Source of the DNA: Episyrphus balteatus
Lineage: Eukaryota > Arthropoda > Insecta > Diptera > Syrphidae
Length of the DNA: 64,000 bases
Assembly (NCBI RefSeq): GCF_945859705.1
Contig: NC_079137.1
Span: 75,848,277 to 75,912,276 of the forward strand
Direction of reading: 5' to 3'
Shown here: piece by piece, positions 45,973-58,384 of the stretch
Numbering within the stretch: position 1 is the first letter of the stretch
How the letters are laid out: every line of letters begins with the position of its first letter
Program-made: the position numbers and the translations under genes
The notes under the pieces: generated by a model
Database searches by the model: none
The model's input: the letters and a program-made list of their open reading frames with translations, nothing else
What the model was told of the DNA's origin: nothing

Positions 45973-47089
45973 CCCACCATTGCATATGGTGACGCAAATT
46001 TGACTTTGACGCCGGGCTCACAGACCGGGGTTTTCAACAGAAGATTTTTCGAAACGTGTCACTAAAAGTTCATGTTTTTTTCTTAAATATATGCTCCTTG
46101 ACTATAAAACAACGATATTAAGTCAACATAAGCTCTTTTCTATTAATATACAAATTCACAAAATTGTTTTCTTAGATCAATTAAAAAAAAACAAGTTTTT
46201 GAATGATACCTTTTTTAAAATTAAGTTTTTAAAATTTTGGACTTTCGTCACCACTGTAATAATGGACCCATTTTCATGAAATATAAAAAGCAATCGCTTC
46301 GATTAATCAAAATCTAGGGGCGACATTTTAAAAAATAATTTTTTCGATGTTTTTTGCGTTTTTTGGCCATAACTTTTTTGTTAAGATAAATAAAAAAAAA
46401 CTAAAAAATATCGCCCCTAGATTTTGATTAATCGAAGCGATTGCCATGTATTTCATGAAAATGAGTCCATTATTACAGTGGTGACGAAAGTCCAAAATTT
46501 AAAAAAATAGTTTTTTTTTTATGTTTTTTGCGTTTTTTTGGCCATAACTTTTTTTTAAGACAAATAAAAAAAACTAAAAAATATCGCCCCTAGATTTTGA
46601 TTAACCGAAGCAATTGCTATTTATATTTCATGAAAATGAGTCCATTATTACAGTGGTGACGAAAGTCCAAAATTTTAAAAAATAATTTTTTTGATGTTTT
46701 TTGCGTTTTTTGGCCACAACTTTTTTGTTAAGACAAATATAAAAAATATCGCCCCTAAATTTTATTTAACGAAGCGATTGGCGTTTAATTTTTCAAAACC
46801 AGACGAGTTTTGCGACTTTGGTGGCCGTCCAAACCTCAGCAGACAAATTGTCTGCAAAGTTCGGGATCATATCTTGAAGGCCTCAATTTTTTAGGTCCAT
46901 TTTCTCCATGTAAAATCCTTAATTATTCAACTTTCATAAACAGTGACGCACGGTCTCATGGACCGTAATAGCAAATAATTTAAACAAATTGTTGCGTGCA
47001 ATGCAGCTACTCCAAACAGCAACAAAAAACAATAACGGAGAGTAAAGTTATTCGCATTTTTTAGCACACCTGGTCTCACCATTGGCGGG
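45973..47089. mobile_element. PiggyBac-like non-autonomous element with TTAA duplication
   Basis: TTAA at 45969-45972 and 47090-47093 flanks an element starting CCCACCATTGCATATGGTGA and ending TCACCATTGGCGGG. Tips of CCC...GGG next to TTAA are the mark of piggyBac. Subterminal GACGC..GGTCTCA..GACCG blocks occur near both ends (about 45990-46037 and 46945-46970). The interior is a tandem and inverted array, not a transposase gene. Confidence 0.8.
46230..46790. repeat. Roughly 170-bp tandem and inverted repeats inside the TTAA element
   Basis: Blocks ATATCGCCCCTAGATTTTGA, ATGAGTCCATTATTACAGTG and GGTGACGAAAGTCCAAAATT repeat with a spacing of about 170 bp (ATATCGCCCC at about 46409, 46580 and 46746). 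The first unit at the left (46236-46330) is in inverted orientation. The inverted first unit means the array can fold back on itself. Confidence 0.85.
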
Positions 47090-47299
47090 TTAAGTTAAAT
47101 ACGACTTTTTCAAAATTTGAACTCTAGTTGTGTCTTTCCTAAACTGTGAAAAGATTCTTTTATCATTCCTTTTCAAAAAAAAAAAAGCTGCAAAAATGGC
47201 ACCTGAAATTGTAGACCTATTGCATGCCAAACTCTCTTGTATACCTTAACTATTTAGAAGCATTGTTTACAAGTCTCTGTTCCTTCATTGTCAATCAAT

Positions 47300-47732
47300 C
47301 TTTTCCCTAAGCAAAAGGAAGATCCACAAATGCTAACTTTATTGGATTTTTCCAAGTCATTGTGTGCTTTAGAACAAGCTAAGGAAATATACGTCTTCGA
47401 AACTTATTATATTTAAGTATGGCATTTTACAAAATTTCCCATAATATTATTCAGTTCAAACCTGAGTTACATAATATGGATAAGTTGCTATTTAATTGAT
47501 CAACAGAACGGAATTCTTTTCAAAGACTGTTTGTCAAAGTCTTTTCCCAATCTGTCCGGCGCGGCGTGACGACGTCCCACAAGGTAGTCATTTAGATCCA
47601 CTTATGTTTGTTTTACATTTTAATGATTTTGATATGATTTTTTCTCAGTGTGACCTAGAAATTTATTCCGATGATATGGGTGTTACTATTAGTACTCAAG
47701 ACAAAGCTCAATTTCCGTACCCACTTCAATAG
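47300..47732 (+). pseudogene. Jockey-type non-LTR RT fragment
   Basis: Broken plus-strand frames show KGRSTNANFIGF, then YLSMAFYKISHNIIQF (the place of DFSKAFDK), then DVPQGSHLDPLMF and LHFNDFDMIF, and EIYSDDMGVTIS at the YADD position. The catalytic pair Asp-Asp is kept but stops and shifts break the frame upstream, so it is a pseudogene. It is the longest RT remnant here. A short G+C-rich patch (47788-47850) follows. Confidence 0.85.
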
Positions 47733-48057
47733 TAGATATTTTTAAAAAACTACAAAGCTAGTAAATAAATTAATGTAAATTGTAAAGCAATCCGCCTGTG
47801 GGGCCCGCCAAGTTGACCTAAGAAATCGGCGGCCAGCCTCCCGCGTTTGCTTTTACCAGGAGTTTTTGTGTTTCTTACTTTGCGGTTGGATTTATAAAAT
47901 GTCAATGAAGTATGAGTTTCGATAAGACTTCTTAATCAACTTTTTATTTTGAGAATTGACAAAAAAAAAGTATAAGACACATTTATTGTTGAGCTCTTAT
48001 AAGCTGGTTTTGCAACTTTTGCTGAGTATCATTTACTTCTTAAAGGCTTGCGTTGTA

Positions 48058-48468
48058 TGTAGTGATGGGAACTATCGAGTGATTTGAACTATCGATAGTT
48101 AGTAACTGAATGATTTGAACTATCGAATAGTTAATTCATTTATTCATTAAGGTATTCATTCGAATAAAAACTATCGAATAAAACTATCGAACAAACTATC
48201 GAATAAAAACTATCGTATAAAAAAAAAACTATTCAAATGAAAAAACTATCGTTTAAGAAAACTATTTGAATAAAAAAAACTAACTTTTAGAAAACTATTT
48301 GAATGAAAAAACTATCGTATAAAAAAACTATTGGAATGAAAAAACTATTCGAATGAAAATAGTAACTAAATGAATGAATGAATGAATGATTTAAAACTAT
48401 CGAATGAATGAATATTTTACAACTATCGATAGTTTGATAGTTTTTATTCGATAGTTCCCATCACTCTA
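48058..48468. mobile_element. hAT-like short element with ACTATCGA repeats
   Basis: The terminal inverted repeat AGTGATGGGAACTATCGA is at the left and its partner TTCGATAGTTCCCATCACT at the right. The interior is a run of ACTATCGAATAAAA-type repeats and GAATGAATGAAT units. Tips of the TAGNG..GGG type and a partial flanking match (GTTGTA on both sides) suggest hAT, whose duplication is 8 bp; the match here is only six bases. Confidence 0.65.
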
Positions 48469-48616
48469 GTTGTAAGCTCTTTGAGATCTTCCCATAAGAA
48501 AAATTGTTACTGTGCAGTGTGCAGTCAGTACTTGTGCAAGACAAAACTTTCCTGAGGATAATCTTATGGAAATTTCTTAACAGTTTGTTTTGGAAGTGTT
48601 TAAAGAAGTTTAACTT

Positions 48617-48670
48617 AGGAATAAGCCTTAACTTCGGTTAATCTGACAATTGAAAAATTGGCTCTAAATA
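48617..48670 (+). repeat. Short repeat shared with 9374-9430
   Basis: AGGAATAAGCCTTAACT and AAAAATTGGCTCTAAA blocks match the earlier copy. It is a fragment of an undefined dispersed repeat. Confidence 0.55.
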
Positions 48671-49474
48671 TTATATTTTATCCCAAGTATAGCATTATAC
48701 TAATAAAACTCCTCACATTCATGAATTTCTGGATTTCGCTCTTATTTTGGATTTTTTCAAAATTACTGCAGTAAGTCATGCCAGGAACTTGCAAGAGGGA
48801 AGTTTCTTATTTCTAAAAACCGAACGGAGACCGAATAAGCCGTTTAGTATCTATTAAAGCTTTCGAAAACCAGAAACAAGACCCAAACTAAAACTGCTTA
48901 CTCGAAACTGATGGGGGATGAGTTTGATGACACTGGTCTGCAAAATTTAACTTTTTTTTCTCCTTCGAATAATTTTTTGATATTATGAAAGATTAGACTT
49001 TCTTGAATATAAATCTGGTTTCAGAAAAATTCTATTAGGTACCATTTTTGTAAAAATGATTTTTGAAAAATGTGGGTAGTTTCTAAAAAATCACCCTTTT
49101 AGATTCATTTGAACTTGTATAAAATTAAAACTATTTGTCGCATTGAGCTCAAATTTAGAGGACTTATTCTTCATAATATGATCTATCGCATGACACCAAA
49201 TATGTCCTTTTACATTAATGTTTACTCATTTTTTAAAATACTGATTGACAAAAAAAGCAGACATTTCGAAATCCTTCATTTTTTAGTAAATCTTACATGA
49301 ACAAAAGCACCTTAATTAAGGAAAATGTAAAATATCAATGCCCATTATATTTAAAAAGTCAAATATGTAAAGAAAACCATAATAAAATACATTAAACAAA
49401 ATTTTTACGTGTTTTGTAATTTTATATACTATTTTTCTATTTAGAAATATCTTATTTGTAATAAACCATTCGAT
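48671..49474. other. No gene recognised; lone CACTGGTC tip
   Basis: CACTGGTCTGCAAAATTTAA at 48931 resembles the tip of family H, but no matching right end with a duplication was found. Otherwise A/T-rich. Confidence 0.45.
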
Positions 49475-50040
49475 AAACTGAGTTGTAAAGCTTCCGATTT
49501 GTTTCTCCTAGAAGCAAAAGTATACTTTTCTTATAGTTTTTGATGCGCTGAGTTAGAATCCGAAGTCAAAAAAATTCTATCACGTCAGGATTTTAAGATA
49601 TTGGCATTAAAGTATCACAAAATCAAGTTTTTTTTTTTAGAAAATCTCAAAAATACTGCTACTAGTATATCTCAAAAACCAGAGCTGACCGAAATTTTTT
49701 GAGTTCATTAGGTATACTTTTGTTCTAGGGAGAAAGATATATTAATTTTTAGAGATCAGTTTCTCTATGGTAAGATATGTAAAACCTACTAAGCTTACTT
49801 AAATTAAGATATCTCGGAGAAGAAAAGAGATATTGAGAAGATTGAAACTGAATTTGAAAGAAAAAAAGTTCTTTCATAAACAGTATTAATTTTAATTGAA
49901 AAAGATTACATTATGCCAAAATATTTCTTCGAAAACAGCAAAAAAATGGGTTTTTGAGATTTTCTAACAGGAATATCTAAAAAACGTGACGTGCTAGGTC
50001 AATTCTGACTTCGGATTCGGAATCAGCATAAGATTAAGCT
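49475..50040. mobile_element. Palindromic element, family H, degenerate copy
   Basis: The left arm has GCAAAAGTATACTTTTC and GCTGAGTTAGAATCCGAAGT; the right arm has ACTTCGGATTCGGAATCAGC. CTATCACGTCAGGATTTTAAGA and AAAAAACGTGACGTGCTAGG also pair. The tips have decayed and no target duplication is visible. Confidence 0.7.
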
Positions 50041-52079
50041 TTATAGTTATTCTTATTCTAATCAAAAGAATAAAAACCGTTCAAATACTAGACATTTTAT
50101 AAACTTACCAGAGCAGATTATTTTATCAAAAAACAGAAAATAGAAAAAAAAATCTGTAGGTGGTATACCTAGGCTAAAATTGAATTTAAAGCATCTGGCG
50201 TGAAAGTCCATTGCACTAGTCAAGTGTCATGTATATAATGCTTGGATTTTCTGAAAGCCAGGTCTTGCTGGGTACTTGTTTAGTTAAACAACGTTATTGT
50301 ACCTCATACCTAGGCTAAAGCTTTATGTAAGCAAAATTGTAAGTTGGGTTTCAGAAGTTAAAAACCTTCAAAAACATGAAAACTTAAAAGAAATGCATAA
50401 CTTTGAAACAGAATCAAAAGAAAAATCAAGTAAAACTTGGTAAGAAAAACATAAATCCGAATTCTCATAATGTTAATAATTTTCTTTCCGACTTGAAATG
50501 GCAACACTTTTCTTCGGGTGAGATACATTTTTAATAAACTACCGCTTTGAGGCTTGAAAATCTTAGCGATGCACTGGTGCAGTTTGAAGCACCCTTCTAG
50601 CTAAAAAAAAATAAAAAAAACTAAAAATACACACATCAAGACGAAGAGCGAGGATTTTTTTTAATTTTGGTAGCTGCAAGAATATATGTATTTTGCTGTA
50701 GTGCATCATCGCAATACACTGTGCTGCAGCAAGCAAGCAAAAGTATGTGTAGTGTTATTTCTGCTTCACTCCTTCAAGAGTGGATAATGATGTGAAGCAC
50801 CATAAGCACCATACCATCATCATCATATATGGGCATATACACGTACCTACTACACAAGCTTTATAACGTTTGCCAAGCAAAATCGTTCTTTCCCAACCTT
50901 ATGTGTGAATTTATTTATTTTTTTTTTTTTTTTAATTTAATTTTAAGTTTATGATAATGTGGATGGAGTTTTTTTTGTAGAATTTTATTATGTATTTCGG
51001 CGAATAAACATTTTCATTTTCAATTTTCTTCTTTTGAACAAAACGTCAATTTTTATTATTCTCCTCGGCAAATTTTTGCCTCGTTTTTTTTTGGGGGGGG
51101 GGGGGGGATGGGTAAGGTAAATTGCATTAAAATTTAATTTTAATTGCTTGTTGGAAAATTTTGTGTTTTGTTTTTATTTCTTTTTCATTTTTATTTTTTT
51201 GTGAGATAATGGTTTGGGACCTTGATATGGATTTCGAGTATATAAATATTTGATGATTTAAAATATAATTTAGGCTTTTGAATTGAAACCTTGGGTAAAT
51301 ACAATGGTAGATAAATAAATATTGTGCATTATTTGAACCATATTTTGACGTGATAACGTCTTATAAATCGATGAACCATGGCAGCATCCATGAAAAAGTA
51401 ACGAAATTTTTACCAGTGCGGCATAAATTTCAATTAAAAATTAAAAATAAACTATTCGACCTTCAAAAGTCTATACCTTATTTGAAAATATAATAACTTA
51501 AAGGGAAGGATTTCTAAAAATTCAATCATTAAATAGGGTAAACAGGGGTAAAACTAAATTACAAAAAAGTCACTATTTACTAAACGCGACCTTGTTGAAA
51601 ATTCATATTTTTTTGTCGATATATAAAAGGTATTTAAAATTTTTTTTAGAAAATTGCAAACCAAGTAATAAATGGTTTTTTAAAACTTAAACATGTTTTA
51701 GACTTATGACAACGAAGTGATTTTAGGTAAGGGCAGTTTTTTTCACAATTTTAAAAACGCAATTCAAAAGATAATGAACAAAAAAAATTTGTGATACGGA
51801 TAGTCTCTGCGTTTCGAAATATAAATTTTTGAAGAACAACTACTTTTTTAGGGGTGTTTTTGAGTGGTTTCTATTTTGAGAAAGTTTTTGGAGCGTTCAG
51901 AGAATCGATAGGTTATGGCCATGCGCATGCATGGTATTCTAAAATGATTTTTGACTGAAAAACGAGGAAAACAAGTTTTTTTTTACCATTTTTTTTTACC
52001 ATTTTTAACCGTTTTTTTTAATTTTTATCTTCTTTTTTTTCTTCAACAGATAAATAAATGCTATTTCTATTGTAGATAG
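50041..52079. other. No gene recognised; homopolymer junction at 51084-51107
   Basis: A/T-rich, with a run of nine T followed directly by fifteen G (51093-51107), the only long G run in the window. A TAGGGTAAACAGGGGTAAAA end lies at 51534. No exon recognised. Confidence 0.5.
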
Positions 52080-52400
52080 ATAATACACCTGTGGAGATCT
52101 GTTGCCCATGACCAGCCACCAGTGTGGAAGCACCGTAATCTCAGTTTGAAATTTCGACATGGTTGGCTTTAAAAAATTCTAACTTTTTTTGTAGGCATAG
52201 TAGAAATATGATTGAAGCATCATATTAAAGATGATATAATAAGCTTTCAGAAAGTATAAAATTATTATTATAGGTTATCATATAAAAAAATGGATTTAAT
52301 GGTGTTAGAAGAAAAAAAAAAGAAAAAAAAGTTTGATTTTTTTTCATTTTTGTCATGAAAAATAATTGTTTTTTTTAGCTTTTTCTTGTAAATTATGATT
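52080..52400 (-). repeat. Dispersed repeat family R1, partial copy 3
   Basis: It matches the opposite strand of copy 1 through ACACCTGTGGAGATCTGTTG, CCAGCCACCAGTG and GAAATTTCGACATGGTTGGC blocks. It lacks the TAAAGAAGTTTTCACTTC end and the palindrome end. Confidence 0.75.
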
Positions 52401-55024
52401 TGATTCAAAAATGTATTCCTTTTTTGTACTAAACATAAGGATGTAAGGTCTTAATCATTACCTTAAGTACTTTACTGTTTGAATTATTATCTTATAAATT
52501 TTTACAAGAAAGTTATCAGGCAAAATCATCGTCCGTAAACCGACTTTACAGACAACCACTTTTTTCAGAGAAAGAAGTTATTAAGATACTACGTTAAACT
52601 TTAAGAAATAACATCGGATCACGCGCAAATTCGAACAATTTAAAGAAGCAACAGTAGTAAAATTTATAGAAGCAAAATTGTTGTTAGGTAAGAAATTGTT
52701 TACGACTTTTGCCTAGATTCCTATAGAACTACTTCTCAACATCATTTAAGTATGTTTCTATAAAGACACTATAAGAAACTTCAAAGAACATCAGAAGAAA
52801 ACTTATATCAGTATTGATTTCGCTCTTCTTAAAGCTCCTTTCGAAAAAAATGAGATACCTTTTACTTTATTCTCGTGAAAAAAAAAAATTAATTTCATTC
52901 TTGCATGATTTTGTTGAATTACACCAAAACCCATCACACGAATCTGTATTGTTCATTTAAAAAACCATACAAAAACAAATTGTTTCATTTGAACTCGTTC
53001 ACGTGTCACTGAACGATGAGATGCTTGCTTGCTTACTGAGCTGTCATATGCATGTCAGTCGTTGTTTTCTTGTATAGATATCTTGGCAGTATTTTTTTCT
53101 TTTTTGTATTAACCAGACTAGACGCCGCCGCCATCTTCCTACTTATCTTAAAAGATACACGCTGCTGAATTCTATACAAATCCACGCGCATTATTTTGCT
53201 GAGAATACATATCCATCGCCACATCATACTGTTATCAAACATGACATCCTTTTTAGAATCCTTCAGATTTGATCCTACGCACTTTGTGTTGGTTGTGGTT
53301 TTTTGTGTTTAGTTTCACAAGAGAAGACAACGTTTTCTTATTTTTTTTTTTTGTTCAAAAGAAATCAAATCACTTAACCCAGCTAACCGAGGAATTACCC
53401 AACATTTCCCATTTCCCGCCCGCTTATCAAAGGCATTTTCTCTTCTTTCTTTAACTGACATATTAAATGTCACTTGTGGCAACAAAAAAAAATAAATAAC
53501 GCCACCACACCGCAACGAGAAGAATTCGCAAATCACGATGTAGAAAAATGTAGTAGTTAGTTGGTTGGGTTTTGGTGGGTGGCATGGCACTGTAGCACAT
53601 TAACGGAACAATTTTGCTTTATACAAGCATTATAGGATTATTTTTACTTTTTTTTCTTCTATTTTCTTTTCTCTTTGTTCTATTTATTTTGTTTTGTGTT
53701 TTTTTTTTTTCTACGCGGGAACCATTATAAATCATTTGCAATTCATTGTAGCCACAACGGTAAAATTGATTACACATTTGCGTGCTTCTGAAGGCGTTTA
53801 TTCTCTAAGAATCTATGAGCAAAGAAAAAACAACAAAAAAAACCTTTTTGTCAATTTGCGAACTCCGGCTGTGACCGAGTGAATGAAATAAATGGGAAAC
53901 CCCAAACCTTGTCGCCTTAGTTCTTAATAATTTCTTCTACTACTTTTTTGTCTTGTTTCTTATTTCTTGCAACTGTGTGTGCAAAAGTCCTTGAAATTAA
54001 GTATTGCTTAGCGGCCGTATAACAGTGACGTCTAAGATAATAATGAACATTATACACTTCTGCTAGGTTATAGCAAAGGCGTATACACAAATTGGTAAAT
54101 TGACCGTGGTTCAGGGAATTGAACAAAAAAAGGAATCGAATATAATAACTAATCCTAGGCTTTTCTATGTATATCCACTCTTCTAAACCACCCTGACCTT
54201 ACTCGTATCTACATGAAACCCCAACATATTTTTTGTTCGTTTTCGAACATTTCCCGACTATCGTCAATTTCCATGTTTTATTGAATGAATTACATGAAAG
54301 AATTTGTGCCACAGAAAGAGGAATATAATTTCTTGTAGAATTTGGAGAGATTAGTTGATATTTCCAATACTAGGGGGCTTATAATTGGATATAACATTAT
54401 TAAGGGTAGATTTACATATATTTGCAATAAATTTTATTGGAATATAGAGTGAATTGGAATTGAGGGAATTATAGTGGGTCAGGGGTCACAGATGGCTGAC
54501 ATTCTTTTGGAGTTCAAATGCTGGGGATAATTGGATATTTTGACACTGAGGAGCGATAAAAAAGCTATAGGTAGTTTTAGGTTTATACAAGTATTTATTC
54601 TTTATTTTGGTTGGAATTTCTAATTTTCGACTCAAAGAACGAAGCAGGAGCATTCTATAAGCTGGTCAAAAAAAAGGTTTCTTGACTGGAAGTTGTCCGG
54701 AAGAATATATTATTATAATCTTTAAAGAAAATGAAAAACCGTCACGTACAGACATGGAGTATTTGTATCCAACACTTAGATTTAAACAAAAATATGAATA
54801 ATTTTTTGTTTTTGCAAAGACGGCAACCCAATTGAAAAAGAAGTGTTTTTGCTGTGTTTGTCATTTGAGTAGGGTTGCCAAGTACTTGCTCATATTATCC
54901 TATCACTATTTATAAAAAAAGGCAGTTTCAGGTTAAGTTTGGTGTAAATTTTAGCCTTCAATTGGCCTTCATTTGGATAAAAAGATTTTATTTCTGTTCT
55001 TTTTTTTTAATTTTATTGAATAAT
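52401..55024. other. No gene recognised
   Basis: A family G-like GAAGCAAAATTGTTGTTAGG fragment lies near 52665. A patch of balanced composition at 53100-53300 has a CGCCGCCGCCATCTTCC segment. Frames at 53315-53590 and 53694-53882 show no domain. Nothing supports a gene. Confidence 0.45.
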
Positions 55025-56342
55025 GCCGTGTGTGAATTGCGTTAAATAGTTAAAACCGTGTAAAATTTTTGACGCTATTGAGGTGAATAAAAAAATTCAG
55101 CTGTATGGCTTATTGTTTAATATTTTTCTCTGCCTCTTTTCTGCCATGATACTCCTTTTTAATAAAAAAAAAAAAAAAAACAAAACAAAACCATCTGCAA
55201 AAAAAATATAACCTAAATTTAACCAGGGCCCTATTGCAAATTCTGTTGCACCAAACTCCAATTTGCAAAGAGGAAATAATTTTTTTGAAAAGTAAAACAA
55301 AAATTCCTTCTTTGCAAATTTTGTTGCACCAACCACAAATTTGCAAAGCACAAAGTACTTTTCTAAAAAGTGCAAAGTTTTGCCAATTTGCAAAGAATTC
55401 TTCGATTTCGTTGCACCAACCAAAAAAACTTTGCACTTTCCATATCAAATTCTGCAAAGTTTTGCAATAATATGCAAAGACAAAATTTCATTTGCGGATG
55501 GCCATTTCTCTTGTAAAGTTCGGGTATATTAAATGATAATTTAAAATAATCGCTCTGAACGACTTTTTGAAGGTGAAGAGTATAGTAATAGGTACGTGAT
55601 TGATGTTAAATTAAGAATGCATTTTGAAATTAGGAATAATTAAATATTGGGAATATTTAACTATGGTAAGTATGTGAAAAGAAGTTGAACTGGCATTATT
55701 AGAATTTGTTGTGTTCTTTTTAAAAATCATTTAGGAACGATCTGTTGGAAGATAATGTTAAACTGTCAAACGACCAATTTTTTTTTAGAATAATTCCAAT
55801 TCCTTTATTATAACCAAAAATCATGTTTTTATTCAAAATACATTTTTTCCCATCATTTCAAAAATTCCATTTTAATTTAATTTTTCCGCTGATTAATAAA
55901 AGTAATAAAAATGTTTGAATTGTTAGAGTAAAGTACAACAAAATTTCAAAAGATATCGTTGTTTAAGTAATAAGGGAAGATTTCAACCTTTTTTTAACAA
56001 CGAAAAGAAGTTGAAACTATTTATTGCTTTACTTTGCAAATTTTCAAATTATGCAAAGTTCCATTTTAAGTTGGTGCAACGCCCGCACTTTTTGCCTTGC
56101 AAAAAAAAAATCAAAAATTGCAAAGTGCAAAGTGGGGAACTTTTAATTTTTGGTGCAACACTTTGCACTTTTACTTTGCAAAAAAGTATTGTTTTGCAAT
56201 GTTGCAAAATGCAAAGTGCAAAGTGGTTGGTGCAATAGGGCCCAGGTCCCAGAGCCCATTAAATTTTTAACAGCTGAAAATTTTGTATTCACCTCAAAAA
56301 TTCTACACGGGGTTAACTATTTAACGTAATTCACACACTGCC
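55025..56342. mobile_element. Outer inverted-repeat element holding a nested element
   Basis: About 80 bp at each end are inverted repeats: GTGTGTGAATTGCGTTAAAT on the left and ATTTAACGTAATTCACACAC on the right, continuing through a GAGGTGAATA block and a CAGCTG. A second inverted-repeat element (55226-56243) lies inside. Target duplication not found. Confidence 0.7.
55226..56243. mobile_element. Inverted-repeat element with TGCAAAG and TTGCACCAA repeats
   Basis: It begins GGGCCCTATTGCA and ends TGCAATAGGGCCC. The arms are dense in short repeats of TTTGCAAAG, TGCACCAA and GTGCAAAGT in both orientations, while the middle (55500-56010) is ordinary A/T-rich DNA. Overlapping frames on both strands are by-products of these repeats. 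The GGGCCC tip recalls the GGCCC tips of the TWA families, but the flanks (CCA and AGG) do not form a duplication. Confidence 0.7.
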
Positions 56343-58384
56343 TAACCTAGCCTTAGTGTTACCATTTTTGTTGGGTTATATTCCTTCATTATGTTGTTAG
56401 GGCTTTTTTTTGGTATATAGGTATTTCGACGTGTTGGTTGTTGGACGGTCGACATATGACGAGAACTTGTATTATTACTACAGTCACTGTGGTGTATGAG
56501 TAATATTTTTTTTTAACAAATAAATGAAGCCAATTGTCTTTTGTGAACAAATATCTGATATTTAAACTAAGTAAGTAAGTAGTAAAAAACCAGCAAACAA
56601 AAATTCATTCTCAGATTTGTAAATTATTACTTTCATAAGAATTATACCCACAAGAATTCACAAAGTCTCTGATGGCGTCATTTTCTTAAATATTTATGTA
56701 TATTTCAATTGAAACCGCCAGACATTTTTTTCTTAAGTTTATTAGGAATGTTCTTTTTTAAGTGCGATTCAAAAAATGAATGTCAATGTCAATCCGTCCA
56801 CCCGCCATAACAATGTCATAAAAAATAAAGTATTTGTATATACCCTATCTTCTGACAAAAGAATATGCCAAATTGACAATTTTGGTATTTTTATTTTCAC
56901 ATAAAGACTAAAAATGGCAAAAAAAAAAAAGTATGTCACTTGAAAAAGCAAAGTAGTTTTAGTGATTTCACACTACGTGCTTCAAAAAGAAACCAAAAAA
57001 AACACAACAAAAAACTATGACAAATAACTGAAAAAAACGCAATTTTTTCTCTCATTTGTCCTTGAGCGTTAAATTCTTTCAAATTCACTCACGAACTTTT
57101 TTTTTATGATGAAGATGAAAAAAAAAAGAAAACAATAGTTGCTGAATGGTTTCGTTAATAGGATTATCTGGTAAACTACCCTCATTTTAGGGTCACAACG
57201 CAATATAATTTCACAAGATTAGTTTATTACTTTTCTTTTTATTCTGTAAAAGAAAACCACATAAATAAAAAATATATATCTAGTTGAATGGTTTCATTTA
57301 GCATTAATCATAAAGGAAATTACCCACACTTAAATCTTGTATCAAGTAAGTTTTTTTTATTTGTGTAGACGAACAGAAAAAGAAAATAAATAAAAATCTG
57401 AGGGCGTTGTTGAATGGATTCAAATGTGGAATCATCCAGCAAATTACCAACACTTTAGGCTGCTATCACATTTTGAGTGATATTTGATTTTGTTTTGCTT
57501 TTTTTTTATTACAAACAAAAAAAGAAATAACTACACACAGGTAGATATTACAAAATGATGGTTAATGACAACAACTGTCAAAAGACTGTCGAAATTTTGT
57601 TTGTTTGACTGAATATTCCATTTTGGGTTTACACACGCACGTACTTTTTTGTTATAAAGTTGTTTTTATTGGCACATTTGTCATGATTGATGCGTACAAG
57701 TAGGTTTCATAAAATTAATTTTATTCGTTTCGCGTTTTTATTTTTTGTTGTGAGTTTTTTTTTTATTCAACTTGCTTTCGTTATTCTTATATTCTTTTTC
57801 TTTAGGGGTGAATAAAAAGTTTTTTAAGAACAAAAAAGAATTATAACCAAGAAAACAGAAGAAAATTACTTTGAAATTGTTGTTGTTTTGCTAAGTTGTA
57901 TACTTTTGGCTCGTAAAAATATTTTATTTACACTTTTGTGCAAATTGAATCCTTAATGGAGGTTTGTATTTCCGTTTTCACTTTGTTTATTTGTGTAACT
58001 GTGGGAATGGAAAAAGGCCAAAGAGTAAATAAATGATATAAGAATGGTGATGAAGGCACAAGTTCTTGTTTCGTTGTTATATTGTTTTAATCAGATTTTT
58101 TGGGGAGCCTTTTTTTTTGTGTTTGTGCTTATTGTTCTTTCATGAAATCAATTTGCTTGCTTTTAAGAAGAACTTTCAGAAGTTAAATATAATTTGATTT
58201 TACCACAAAGTAGAAGATAAATCTTTGTAAATCAACAGGAGAAACGGTTTGTTTGGGTTATGTTGTTTTTTTCATCACTGTCTGATTAATTGTTGGCATG
58301 TTTTTTTTTGGTAGAGATGAAAAGGGTTGATTAAATTTTATTCACTTTGCAAGAATGATTAGCGTAGATTGGTTTTGGAGAACC
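56343..58384. other. No gene recognised
   Basis: A/T-rich with a TGTGGTGTATGAGTAATA motif near 56486 related to the motif at 1725 and 30142 (reverse orientation). No element ends or exons found. Confidence 0.5.

Noticed and set aside
48931..49474. CACTGGTC tip as the start of a fourth complete family H element
   Set aside because: No matching right tip with a target duplication was found, and the arm blocks of the element begin only near 49475.
55097..55470. Overlapping frames of over 75 residues on both strands
   Set aside because: They arise from short TTTGCAAAG and TTGCACCAA repeats of the nested element.
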